Below, in pieces: positions 55,263-64,000 of a stretch of 64,000 nucleotides of DNA. A program made the translations under genes and the position numbers. The notes under the pieces are model-generated. The model was not told where the DNA came from. It ran no database searches and saw nothing but the letters and a program-made list of their open reading frames with translations. Source of the stretch: Tetracentron sinense (lineage: Eukaryota; Streptophyta; Magnoliopsida; Trochodendrales; Trochodendraceae). Every line of letters starts with the position of its first letter. Positions within the stretch are counted from its first letter, which is position 1. The stretch lies in the NCBI GenBank assembly GCA_015143295.1, contig CM026565.1, forward strand, positions 12,398,041 through 12,462,040, given 5' to 3'.

Positions 55263-56271
55263 CTTTGACTTTACACAAGAAATTAAATATATACAGGCAT
55301 GATAATAAGGAAGATAACAAGTACTACGCAAGTATACAAAAACACAAGCATGACTGTATGATTGAGTTTTGCACTGACCAAGTACCCACAAGCCTAAGAT
55401 CAAGGCAAGACAAGCAGTATACATCGGATAATGTGTATACAAGCCGTTTACACCAGATAATGTGTAGACAAGCTGTATACATCAGATAATGTGTAGATAA
55501 GCTGTATGCACCGGATAATGTGTAAACCGTGTGGTACCTCAGAAAGTAGGGTATATGTTAATCTCTATCCAATATATGGGGTAGAGTTATTTTAAGTTAT
55601 CTCATTTTGCATGTTGTTGGATATATTCACGAACAAGAAAGTCAAGTAAGATAAACAAGAGAAATAAGTACAAGTGAGCACATATAAGAATTGAATTTGA
55701 ATTATGCTTCTGCACTCTGAATTATTTATATGTTTACATGTCATGTTGAATTCCAAATTATGCTTTATATTAAAAGTTGTTATACTGTTAGCTATTAGCT
55801 TATATATACGCGCGATAACTTATTACTCAGCCGATGACTGTTGTTGTCGGCAGGTTCTAGGTTTGATATCTGTGTCCTAGGACCTTGGGAAGAAGAAGAG
55901 GAAAAGGAAGAAGTGGAAGAGTCAGCAGGTGATTACCTCGATGGTGAATGGAATTTGAACCGTTGGCCATTTTCGGGAAATTAATTATTAGTATTTTGAT
56001 TTGGAAGTTTAGACATTGTAATAGACTAAATTTTACATTTATGGTAAGATTGAATTGATGATTGGGAATCATGGAGGATGATTTGAATTATTTATGATGT
56101 TTTAGTATTTATTCCAGACATTAGACTTGATCATGAAATACTTAAAGAAAAATTTTTAGGTTCATGTTTTAGAATTGTCTTAAATGCTTTATGACCGGAA
56201 GATATGAAAGTGATGGTTAAGTTACGTGTCAATGTCCTACATTAACCTAGATGGGATTTTGGGGTGCGACA
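55263..56271 (+). repeat. Gypsy I 5' LTR, 3' part
   Basis: Ends GGGATTTTGGGGTGCGACA, like the LTR ends of D-type elements, and is followed by a primer site. TACTCAGCCG and GTCGGCAGG near 55827-55855 match the conserved hairpin region of D, E and F. Its upstream part is beyond copia G, outside the window. Only the primer site remains of its interior here, because H follows. Confidence 0.7.
55418..55530 (+). repeat. Tandem ~28-bp repeats in gypsy I LTR
   Basis: Four imperfect copies of GATAATGTGTANACAAGC with ATACATCG/ACACCA between them. Function unknown. Confidence 0.75.
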
Positions 56272-56275
56272 GAGG

Positions 56276-56287
56276 TGGTATCAGAGC
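56276..56287 (+). other. Gypsy I primer-binding site
   Basis: TGGTATCAGAGC, four bases after the I LTR; H is inserted five bases further on. Confidence 0.85.
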
Positions 56288-56291
56288 CAAG

Positions 56292-56820
56292 TGTCACGGT
56301 CATTTTGTCCAGTGCTCGGCACATGGCCATGACCCGTGTTTTGTAAGCCTTGTACATATGAGTCATGTAAAGTGTCCCGGGGTTTATTGTAAATACCTTT
56401 TGTAGTCAAGGGTAGTTTAGTAAGGTAATTTGTAATGGCAGAGTTGTAAATACCCCAGTATGACTCCACTAGCAAGGAGGATGTTTCATTCTGTAAAAGG
56501 GTGAAATGTTTATTTTCCTACCTTGAGGAGAGGTGAGCAAGGTGAGTCCTTAGCCCATGTCCCTTTGAGTTTCTAGCAAGCTCAATCTCCTCACAAATTG
56601 TAGTCTGTAAAGAGTTGCTTGGAAGGATCAATAAAGTTTAAAGTTGCTTTCAATCAGTGTTGCTTGTTGCTACGTGTTGCTTACTTTGTCCCTTACTGAC
56701 TTGGTGTGCATCTTACCACTTGGGAATACTTCTCGGGTGAGTATCTTGTGGTTGGCTGACTCGCAAGTGTAGCCGTGTGCCGCACGGTCGCTTCGCTTAC
56801 AAAAAGGTTGGATCGTGACA
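56292..56820 (+). repeat. Gypsy H 5' LTR
   Basis: TGTCACGG...CGTGACA, 529 bp, with an AATAAAG polyadenylation-type signal near 56629. No palindromic array. The 3' LTR is off-window. Confidence 0.82.
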
Positions 56821-56822
56821 GT

Positions 56823-56834
56823 TGGTATCAGAGC
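56823..56834 (+). other. Gypsy H primer-binding site
   Basis: TGGTATCAGAGC two bases after the LTR. Confidence 0.9.
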
Positions 56835-56864
56835 GGTCATTGTGATCCTCTAGAAGTTGGAATC

Positions 56865-57351
56865 ATGCCACCGAGACCGGAATGGACAAACAAAGAGCAG
56901 ATCGAGGATCTCGAGTCGCAAGCTTCACAACTTGGCAGTTTTGTAGACGGACTTGCACAACTTGCCGAGCATGTCGAAAGATCGAGATGGAACAAAGGAA
57001 TGTTGCTAACACTACTGATATGCTCAGCGAGGACTTTAGGGCTACGGTGGAAGCCCTACAAGCCGAAATTGGTGACCTTGTTGCTAAGGTGAATGTTCTC
57101 ACTAGGGCAATGGGAACAACTAGCCCGAATGCAGGTGAAACTTCTAGGATCCGAATTCCTGAACCTAGAAACTATGTTGGTGCTCGTGATGCAAAAGAAC
57201 TTGAGAACTTCTTGTTCGATATGTAACAATACTTCCGGGCTGTTAGAACTGACTCGGAAGAGACTAAAGTCATGATGGCTACTATGTATTTGGTGGGTGA
57301 TGCCAAACTGTGGTGGCAAACAAAGTACGATGATATAGTCAGGGGTGTTTG
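56865..57351 (+). pseudogene. Gypsy H gag, N-terminal part
   Basis: The ATG at 56865 gives MPPRPEWTNKEQIEDLESQ. A frame change near 56980 leads into a helical stretch (VEALQAEIGDLVAKVNVLT) and the Gag domain start (IRIPEPRNYVGARDAKELENFLFDM). A TAA at about 57224 replaces Glu; YLVGDAKLWWQTKYDD follows. It stops at the GTTTG target of solo LTR E, and the same protein continues at 59694. Confidence 0.86.
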
Positions 57352-57577
57352 TGTAGAGCCCGGACCTTTTCACATTAATGCATGAAACTTTCGTTGCCAT
57401 CTTGCCTTCAAAGAGGTATAATTAATAAATAAGGAAGAAATTGGAAATTTTGAAACGTCAGAAATGTTCCTTTTCAAAGTACGAACCCAACGCAAGTTAA
57501 ATCGTCGAAATCCGACGAGCAAGTCAAAAGTTATGGCCGAAACAAGAAGGAGGAAAAATATGAAATTTTGCTGCAAG

Positions 57578-57823
57578 TTACGACCGATCGTACACACCCT
57601 ACGAACGATCGTAGGTGAGTTACGATCGATCGTAGAGGTTACGATCGATCGTAGAATCTCAGGAATTGACAAAAGTTTTGGGTCGATATACGATCGATCG
57701 TGGATAATTTGCGATGGATCGTAGTACAACATACGATCGATCGTAGACAGGTTACGATCGATCGTAGATCGCGAATCCAGAAATTTTAATCGGATTTTTA
57801 GGGTTTCTTCACTACCTATAAAG
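57578..57823 (+). promoter_or_regulatory. Solo LTR E: TACGATCGATCGTA array plus TATA
   Basis: About eight sites (57578-57768), several of them perfect 14-bp palindromes, then TATAAAG at 57817-57823. Upstream is the conserved anchor with TCGTCG-AAATC-CGACGA at about 57502-57518. Same layout as D and B, with the outer bases of the palindrome changed. Confidence 0.8.
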
Positions 57824-58620
57824 GTTGCCCGAGCCTTTAGGGCTCTCATTCCCACACCTAGAGTATTTTTGAGAGTTAGAGAGAGAGGAGAAGGGGATCC
57901 TAACCTAGGGTTTGTTCTTGAAGGAGAAATCAAGGGTTTGATACCCTAGATCACCCCAAGCTTCGGTCAAGCTCGGGAGGACCACGTTCTCCAAGCTCGG
58001 TAGCATCTCACGCACGTTTTTGCAAAGGAGTTCTTCCCTATTCGGGTCGGTACTTCTTGCTACCCTCCTAGTTATAGTTCTTCTTTTCCTTTATTTTCTT
58101 TGTGTTCCTTTATACATCCATGTATTATGAGATGGGTTGTGAATGGTGAATGGTGAATGGTGAATGGTGAATGGAGATGAATATGAGCGATTGGATGTCG
58201 TGTGTATTGATGTGATGGATGAATGGGGAGGGCATTGTACCCATAATGAACATACATATGTGATGTGAGTAAAACCCACCTAGAAAAGCATGTCGTAGGG
58301 TTAATAAATGATGAATGCACCATGTTTGATGAAATGCCAAGGTGAATAAAATGAATAATAATTAAGAAAATGCATGTTTAAGTTATGGAAATTGCTAGGG
58401 TCATGATAGTGTGATTGTTCGCTTTCCCTAAATGATATGAATATTAAATTGCTCAAATCATTGATGTTATGTGTTATGAATTACTCAAATGCCATATTTA
58501 ATTTCAAATGCAAGTATGCACACGACCTCACGAGCACGCATACATGACATGATTTACCGAGGTTTTCAAGAATGGGGTTTAGAGGTGGGGCATATCTTAC
58601 GATATGTTTTACCTCGTTCA

Positions 58621-58980
58621 AAGCATGACAAGACATGGCATGACAAGCATAAGCATTCTAGGAAGAAGGGTCTCCCTTCCCTCACAAGTAGTTTACTTTT
58701 CCAAGCAAGCATGACAAGACATGGCATGACAAGCATAAGCATTCTAGGAAGAAGGGTCTCCCTTCCCTCACAAGTAGTTTACTTTTCCAAGCAAGCATGA
58801 CAAGACATGGCATGACAAGTATAAGCATTCTAGGAAGAAGGGTCTCCCTTCCCTCACAAGTAGATTACTTTTCCGAACAAGCAAGCATGATACATGACAT
58901 GACAAGCATGGGCATTTAGGAAGAAGGGTCTCCCTTCCCTCACAAGTAGTTTACTTTTCCAAGCAAGCATGACATGGCAT
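58621..58980 (+). repeat. Tandem ~86-bp repeats in solo LTR E
   Basis: Four near-identical units, each with GACATGGCATGACAAGCAT and AAGAAGGGTCTCCCTTCCC; the last is shortened. The GGGTCTCCCTTCCC core also repeats in D and F, so this is a variable-number region of the family. Confidence 0.88.
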
Positions 58981-59693
58981 GACACACATGACACGCATGA
59001 TACGATAAGATAAGACAAACATGACAAGTTTTCAAGCACGGAAATGGTATTTTCAGTCAAGTCAAGTGCACGGTGTTTTCAAGGGTGTTATCGGCTTTTC
59101 ATGAAATGCAAGCATGATTATGAATTGCCTTATTTCCTTGTTATGATATTGATGGCTCCTGCTTTATATATGTGAAATGCTTCCTGTTTCCTATGCTGCT
59201 ATGGTTTTACTATGACTATTGGTTAGTATTTAGTACCCGCTGAGTATTCCATGCTCAGCCGTACTTCTCATGTCGGCAGGTTCTGAGGGAGCTGCTGCTC
59301 CATTTGATGTTTGTGCTCCTGGTCCATGGGTGGAAGAGGAGTACGTCGAGGAGCCTTTGGAGGAACCTCCCGTAGAGGGTTATCAGTAGGTGGTGTTAGA
59401 TTCTGAGTGGATTAGCTGTGGGTGAGCATGAGTGATTATATCCATGTATTTTGGCGGGCATGTCCGCACTTTCTTTGTTTTGATTTCTTGGTATTAAACT
59501 TGGACCATGTGTATATACTTAGAGGTTGTTAGACTTCCGCTGTGTTTTATAGTTATGTTTCTGCTGTCATCCTCTATTGTATATGCTCTGTGGGTTTTTG
59601 CAGGTTGGTTTGTCAAGCAAGTCACATAAGCCATGATTAGTCGTCCAAAGTTCACTCTAACTCCTAGGGTGGGTTTTGGGTCGCGATAGTTTG

Positions 59694-60034
59694 CACCATT
59701 GACTCATGGGAGGACCTAAAGAGGGAATTGAAGGCACAATTCTTTCCCGAGAATGTCGAGTATATGGCTCGACGAAAGTTGAGAAACCTTCAACAAACCG
59801 GTACTGTTCGCAAATATGTGAAGCAGTTTTCGGCATTGATGCTGGACATTCGAGATATGTCCGAGAAGGACAAGCTATTCTATTTCCTTGAAGGCCTCAA
59901 ACCTTGGGCCTAAACTGAGTTACAAAGACAAAGGGTACAAGATCTGGCGTCAGCGTAAGCTACGGCCGAGCGCCTAACCGACTATACTACCGAGGATGGT
60001 GGGAAGAAGAAAATAGCTTACTCGGGAAACTCAA
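59694..60034 (+). pseudogene. Gypsy H gag, middle part
   Basis: Continues the Gag domain after E: DSWEDLKRELKAQFFPEN, ARRKLRNLQQTGTVRKYVKQFS, DMSEKDKLFYFLEGLKPWA. A TAA follows where Gln is expected, then LQRQRVQDLASA and another TAA. It ends at the CTCAA target of solo LTR F. It forms the 341-bp spacer between E and F. Confidence 0.88.
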
Positions 60035-61886
60035 TGTCGCGACCCAAAACCCACCCTAGGAGTTAGAGTGAACTTTGGACGACTAATCATGGCTTACATG
60101 ACTTGCTTGACAAACCAACCTGCAAAAACCCACAGAGCATATACAATAGAGGATGACAGGGGAAACATAACTATAAAACACAGCGGAAGTCTAACAACCT
60201 CTAAGTATATACACATGGTCCAAGTTTAATACAAAGAAATCAAAACAAAGAAAGTGTGGACATGCCCGCCAAAATACATGGATATAATCACTCATGCTCA
60301 CCCACAGCCAATCCACTCAGAATCTAACACCACCTACTGATAACCCTCTACGGGAGGTTCCTCCAAAGGCTCCTCGACGTACTCCTCTTCCACCCATGGA
60401 CCAGGAGCACAAACATCAAATGGTGCAGCAGCTCCCTCAGAACCTGCCGACATAAGAAGTACGGCTGAGCATGGAATACTCAGCGGGTACCAAATACTAA
60501 CCAATAGTCATAGCATAAAAATGGCAATACATAAATCAGGAGCAATTCATATATGTTAGACGGAAACAATTCATATCATACAAGGAAGTAAAACAATTTA
60601 TAATCATGCTTGTATTTCGTAGAAAGCCGATAAAACCTCTTGAAAACATCGTGCACTTGACTTGGCTTGAAATATCTTTTCGCACTTGAAAGCTTGTCGT
60701 GTTTGTCTTACTTGATCTTGTCGAGCGTGTCGTACGTGTCATGTCATGCATGTCATGCGTGCTTGCTTGTGATCATGTAACTTGTGAGATACACTTGTGA
60801 GATATCCTTGTGAGATGCGCTTGAGAGATGCCTTGAGAGGGAAGGGAGACCCTTCTTTATGCAATGCACTTGCGAGGGAAGGGAGACCCTTCTTCATGAT
60901 ATGTATGTACTTGCGAGGGAAGGGAGACCCTTCTTCATGATATGCACTTGTGAGTGAGGGGAGACCCCTCGTGGAATGTTGGTTCTTGTTTTCTTGTGAA
61001 AAGCGAGGTAAAACATATCATAGGATATGTCCCACCTCTAACCATGTTCTTGAAAACCTCGATAAATCATGTCATGCATGCCGTGCTCGTGGGAACCGTG
61101 TACATACTTGCATTTAAATTTAAATATGACATTTGGGTAATTTCACAACACATATAACATCAATGATTGAGCAATATAATATTCATATCATTTAGGGAAA
61201 GCAAGAAAACACACTATCATAGGCCCTAGCAATATTCATAATTTATTAGGCATGCATTTCCTAATTTACAACTCATTTTATTCACCTTGGCATTTCATCA
61301 AACATGGTGTGTTCATTATTCATTATTCATTTAAACCTAAATCATGCTTTTCTAGGTGAGTCTACTCAAATCATAAAGGTGTGTTTATTATGGATACAAT
61401 GCCCTCCCCATTTTAATCATCACAACACAACCCTTGGCATCCAATCGCCCATTCCATCTCCATTCACCATTCACAACCATCCATCTCATAGCACGTGTAA
61501 ATGAAAGAAAATCAAAAGAAATAAAGGGAAAAGAGGAACTATAACTAGGAGGGTAGTAAGAAGTACCGACCTTGAAGAAATGAGGAAGAAACCCCTTCCA
61601 AAAACGATCGTGAGGTGCTGCCCTAGCTTGGGGAACGCTCTCCACGAGTGCTTGAGCCGTGATCTTGGAGAGAAAAACCGGACTTGAAGTGATCTAGGGT
61701 CTCAAAACCCCTTTGATTCTTCTCCAAAAGCAAAACCCTAGCTTAGGAAACCCTTTCTCCTCTCTTCTAATCCCCCAAATCCTCTAAGTGTTGAGAATGA
61801 GCCCTAAAGGCTCGAGTTAAACTCTTAAGGTAAGAGTGAACCGACCAAAAGACCATAATACCCTTACTAAAATTTCTGCAAAAACA

Positions 61887-62268
61887 CGAGTGCCGAACAC
61901 GTTGAGCTGTGAATAGTGCCAAACACGTTGTGCTGTGAATAGTGCCGAACACGTTGTGCTGTGAATAGTGCCAAACACGTTGTGCTGTGAATAGTGCCGA
62001 ACACGTTGTGCTGTGAATAGTGCCGCCAAACACGTTGTGCTGTGAATAGTGCCGAACACGTTGTGCTGTGAATAGTGCCCAACACATTGTGCTGTGAATA
62101 GTGCCGAACATGTTGTGCTGTGAATAGTGCCAAACACGTTGTGCTGTGAATAGTGCCGAACACGTTGTGCTGTGAATAGTGCCGAACACGTTGTGCTGTG
62201 AATAGTGCCGAACACGTTGTGCTGTGAATAGTGCTGAACACGTTGTGCTGTGAAGGGTGCCGAACCCG
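61887..62268 (-). repeat. 26-bp tandem array in solo LTR F U3
   Basis: About 14 units of TGCCGAACACGTTGTGCTGT plus GAATAG, with few mismatches. One unit is 29 bp. Each unit holds an ACGT core (CACGTT). It sits where D carries the CCGATCGATCGG array. The ORFs through it are repeat artefacts. Confidence 0.92.
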
Positions 62269-62580
62269 TTGTCACGTTGTCTTATGTACAACGTGCTCGT
62301 TGTGAACTGTACAACGTACACGTTGTTTGTTGTACAACGTACACGTTGTCTGCTGCACGACGTACCCGTTGTCTATTGCACAACGGATGCACAATGTATA
62401 CGTTATTAGAGCTAGAGCTACGTTATCAGAGTACGTTGTCTATGCGTTGTCTGTGCCTTATCAGAGCACGTTGTCAGAGCACGTTATCAGAGCTACGTCC
62501 TTAGTGCCTTCCGAGCTACGTCCTTAGTGCCTTCCGAGCTACGTCCTTAGTGCCTTCCGAGCTACGATTGCCTGCAGGTC
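62269..62580 (-). repeat. Second repeat block in solo LTR F U3
   Basis: Several ACAACGTACACGTTGT-like inverted sites (62300-62360), then ACGTTATCAGAG/ACGTTGTC repeats. Three exact copies follow of a 23-bp unit around GAGCTACGTCCTTAGTGCC (about 62505-62572). It ends at the conserved CCTGCAGGTCCAGACTG boundary shared with D. Confidence 0.85.
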
Positions 62581-62785
62581 CAGACTGTTTTGGCCATATC
62601 TTTTGACTCGTTCGTCCGATTTTGACGATTCAACTTGCGTTGGGTTCGTACTTCGAAAAGGAACATTTCTGACATTTCAGAATTTCTAATTTCTTCCTTA
62701 TTTATTAATTATACCTCTTTAAAGGCAAAATGGCAATGAAAGGGTCATGCATTAAATGTGAAAAGGTCTGGGGCTCTACACTCAA

Positions 62786-63498
62786 GCTCGAGTGCTAAGT
62801 CGGGGAAGTTTAACAAGCCCAAGAGTGGGGGAGGTGATAAGAGACCTTCAGGATCCTCACAATTCAAAGGATCCACATCGTCTTCAGCTAGGTTGAAGAC
62901 TATTAGTTGCTTCCTTTGTGGAGGGCCACATCGGATTGCTGTGTGCCCACAAAAGCAGGCTTTGAATGCCTTACAACAGTCTCCTCAAGCTGAGATAGTG
63001 CCTGAAGAGGACGAAGGTGAGGAGCCAACTCGGATGGGTGCTCTACGGTTGCTTAATGTTGTGAAGAAGCAAAGTGTAGAGAAGAAATCATCCCCTACCA
63101 AAGGTCTTATGTATGTTGAATTGAAGATCAATGGTAAGCTGACCCGTGCTATGGTCGACACAGGGGCCACTCATAACTTTGTGGCGGGTTCGGAAGCGAA
63201 ACGCCTCGGGTTGAATCTAGAGAAGGATTCTAGTCGAATGAAAGCTGTAAACTCAGAGGCCAAACCAATCCATGGTGTGGCCAAGTCGGTACATGTGAAG
63301 TTGGGCGACTGGGAAGGAAGAATGAACCTTACAACTGTTCTGTTGGACGATTTTCAAGTCATTCTTGGGATGGAGTTCCTAAGAGAGACTAAGGCGGTAC
63401 CGATGCCATTCTCAAACTCAATTTGTCTACTCGGAGATAACCCTTGCATGGTTCCTTCCACTAACAAGAAGAGAAGTTTCTATCAGCCCTCCAACTGA
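62786..63498 (+). pseudogene. Gypsy H gag end and protease
   Basis: Open from the F boundary. A Ser/Gly/Lys-rich linker leads to the zinc knuckle CFLCGGPHRIAVC (CX2CX3HX4C), an acidic linker, and then aspartic protease: LMYVELKINGKLTRAMVDTGATHNFV with the DTG active site, and LLDDFQVILGMEFL. It ends at TGA 63496-63498, near the protease-RT linker where the frame changes. This piece is intact on its own. Confidence 0.9.
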
Positions 63499-64000
63499 AG
63501 AAGGGTCTGAAGAAGGGGGAACCAACTTATGTGGCTTCCCTTGTGGAAGTGCATGAGGAGTTGAGAGAAGCTCCTATACCAAAAACTGTGTAACAAATCT
63601 TGAAGGAGTTCGAGAATGTGATGCCTGGTGAACTCCCCAAGTCATTGCCTCCGACAAGAGGGAGTCGATCATCAAATAGAATTGGTTCCTGGAGCTAAAC
63701 CACCTGCAAGAGGGGCATATCGTATGGCTCTGCTAGAGTTGGCAGAATTGAGAAAACAATTGGATACCTTGCTGGAGTCAGGGTTTATCCGGCCATCAAA
63801 GGCCCCATTTAGAGCACCTGTGCTATTTCAGAAGAAGCAGGATGGAAGCTTAAGGCTGTGTGGATTATCGTGCCTTGAACAAGTTAACTGTCCGGAACAA
63901 ATACCCTATCCCACTCATTGCAGATTTGTTTGATCAGTTGGGAGCTGCAAGATATTTCTCTAAGCTTGATTTAAGGTCAGGCTATTATCAAGTCCGCATT
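63499..64000 (+). pseudogene. Gypsy H reverse transcriptase, start
   Basis: RT N-terminal part in several frames: [56 protein letters not shown], then a frame change near 63860 (the [16 protein letters not shown] motif), and [15 protein letters not shown] at the window edge. A TAA lies near 63591. The catalytic box is off-window. Confidence 0.88.

Larger units (their letters stand above)
57352..59688 (+). mobile_element. Solo LTR E (Tekay/Del-like gypsy family)
   Basis: 2337 bp, TGTAGAG...TCGCGATA, TSD GTTTG at 57347-57351 and 59689-59693. Only one LTR and no interior, so it was left by recombination between two LTRs. It shares ends, anchor block, hairpin (GCTGAG/CTCAGC near 59239-59259) and purine-rich repeats with D and F. 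Its array is of the TACGATCGATCGTA type. Confidence 0.93.
60035..62780 (-). mobile_element. Solo LTR F (Tekay/Del-like), inverted relative to E
   Basis: 2746 bp, TSD CTCAA at 60030-60034 and 62781-62785. On minus it reads TGTAGAGCCCC...GTCGCGACA. It is nearly identical to the D LTRs over 60035-61390 or so, but longer because the U3 array is replaced by a 26-bp tandem repeat and other ACGT-rich repeats. No interior region. The TATATA of D is not seen at the equivalent place. Confidence 0.93.
56292..64000 (+). mobile_element. Ty3/gypsy element H, 5' part, with two solo LTRs in gag
   Basis: 5' LTR 56292-56820, primer site 56823-56834, then gag, protease and the beginning of RT. H continues past the right edge. 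It differs from the B/D lineage: a short LTR (529 bp), a CX2CX3HX4C knuckle, and protease in the form MVDTGATHNF. Probably another chromovirus lineage; clade not assigned. Gag is interrupted by E and F and by stops. Confidence 0.88.

Noticed and set aside
3629-56834. TGGTATCAGAGC sites as tRNA genes
   Set aside because: They are 12-base primer sites complementary to tRNA-Met; no tRNA cloverleaf surrounds them.
61767-62321. Three overlapping minus-strand ORFs with a repeated ALFTAQRV/HYSQHNVFGTIHSTTC peptide
   Set aside because: They are the 26-bp tandem repeat read in three frames inside solo LTR F; open in every frame because the unit lacks stops.

Overview
This window is plant nuclear heterochromatin: a stack of transposable elements inserted into one another, with no intact host gene. 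The evidence for a plant is the set of element types: Ty1/copia and Ty3/gypsy LTR retrotransposons primed by initiator tRNA-Met (TGGTATCAGAGC), chromoviruses ending in a chromodomain, a Sirevirus-like copia group with a third ORF, a plant L1-type LINE with an RNase H tail, a CACTA DNA transposon, a tRNA-derived SINE, and a captured exon of a plant nuclear poly(A)-binding protein gene. I cannot name the species; a flowering plant is likely.

Nesting order, from target-site duplications (TSDs) and reading-frame continuity. The oldest layer seen is gypsy I, of which only the end of a 5' LTR and its primer site remain (55263-56291). Copia G (minus, 46685-55262) sits in the I LTR and runs off the left edge. 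Copia A (plus, 2567-46684) sits in the start of G's third ORF. A is itself interrupted four times: by a LINE in its 5' LTR (1-2566), a CACTA element in its reverse transcriptase (7847-13683, TSD ATG), gypsy D in its RT/RNase H region (minus, 14417-24059, TSD CATTC) and gypsy B in its 3' LTR (plus, 24871-44682, TSD AGATT). Copia C (minus, 32256-43393, TSD GTATG) lies inside the 3' LTR of B. On the right, gypsy H (plus, 56292 to the edge) is inserted just behind the I primer site, and its gag gene holds two solo LTRs in opposite orientation, E (57352-59688, TSD GTTTG) and F (60035-62780, TSD CTCAA).

No coding region is fully open. D and C come closest, with three or four premature stops each, while A, G, B and H are badly decayed.

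The most interesting signal is regulatory. The LTRs of B, C, D, E, F and G each carry an array of short, mostly palindromic motifs in U3, usually just upstream of a TATA box. The motif type differs by element: CCGATCGATCGG in B, C and D, TACGATCGATCGTA in E, GGTCGACC in G, and a 26-bp ACGT-containing unit in F. Copia C and gypsy D, from different superfamilies, share a 61-bp ungapped stretch of this module. In C and in G the same motif type recurs upstream of the third ORF, so each element seems to pair its LTR and an internal promoter with one motif. Gypsy B and D also carry a 136-144 nt spliceosomal-type intron exactly between Gag and protease; unspliced RNA would stop after Gag and spliced RNA would encode Gag-Pol. 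Solo LTRs E and F form a long inverted repeat that could make hairpin RNA.
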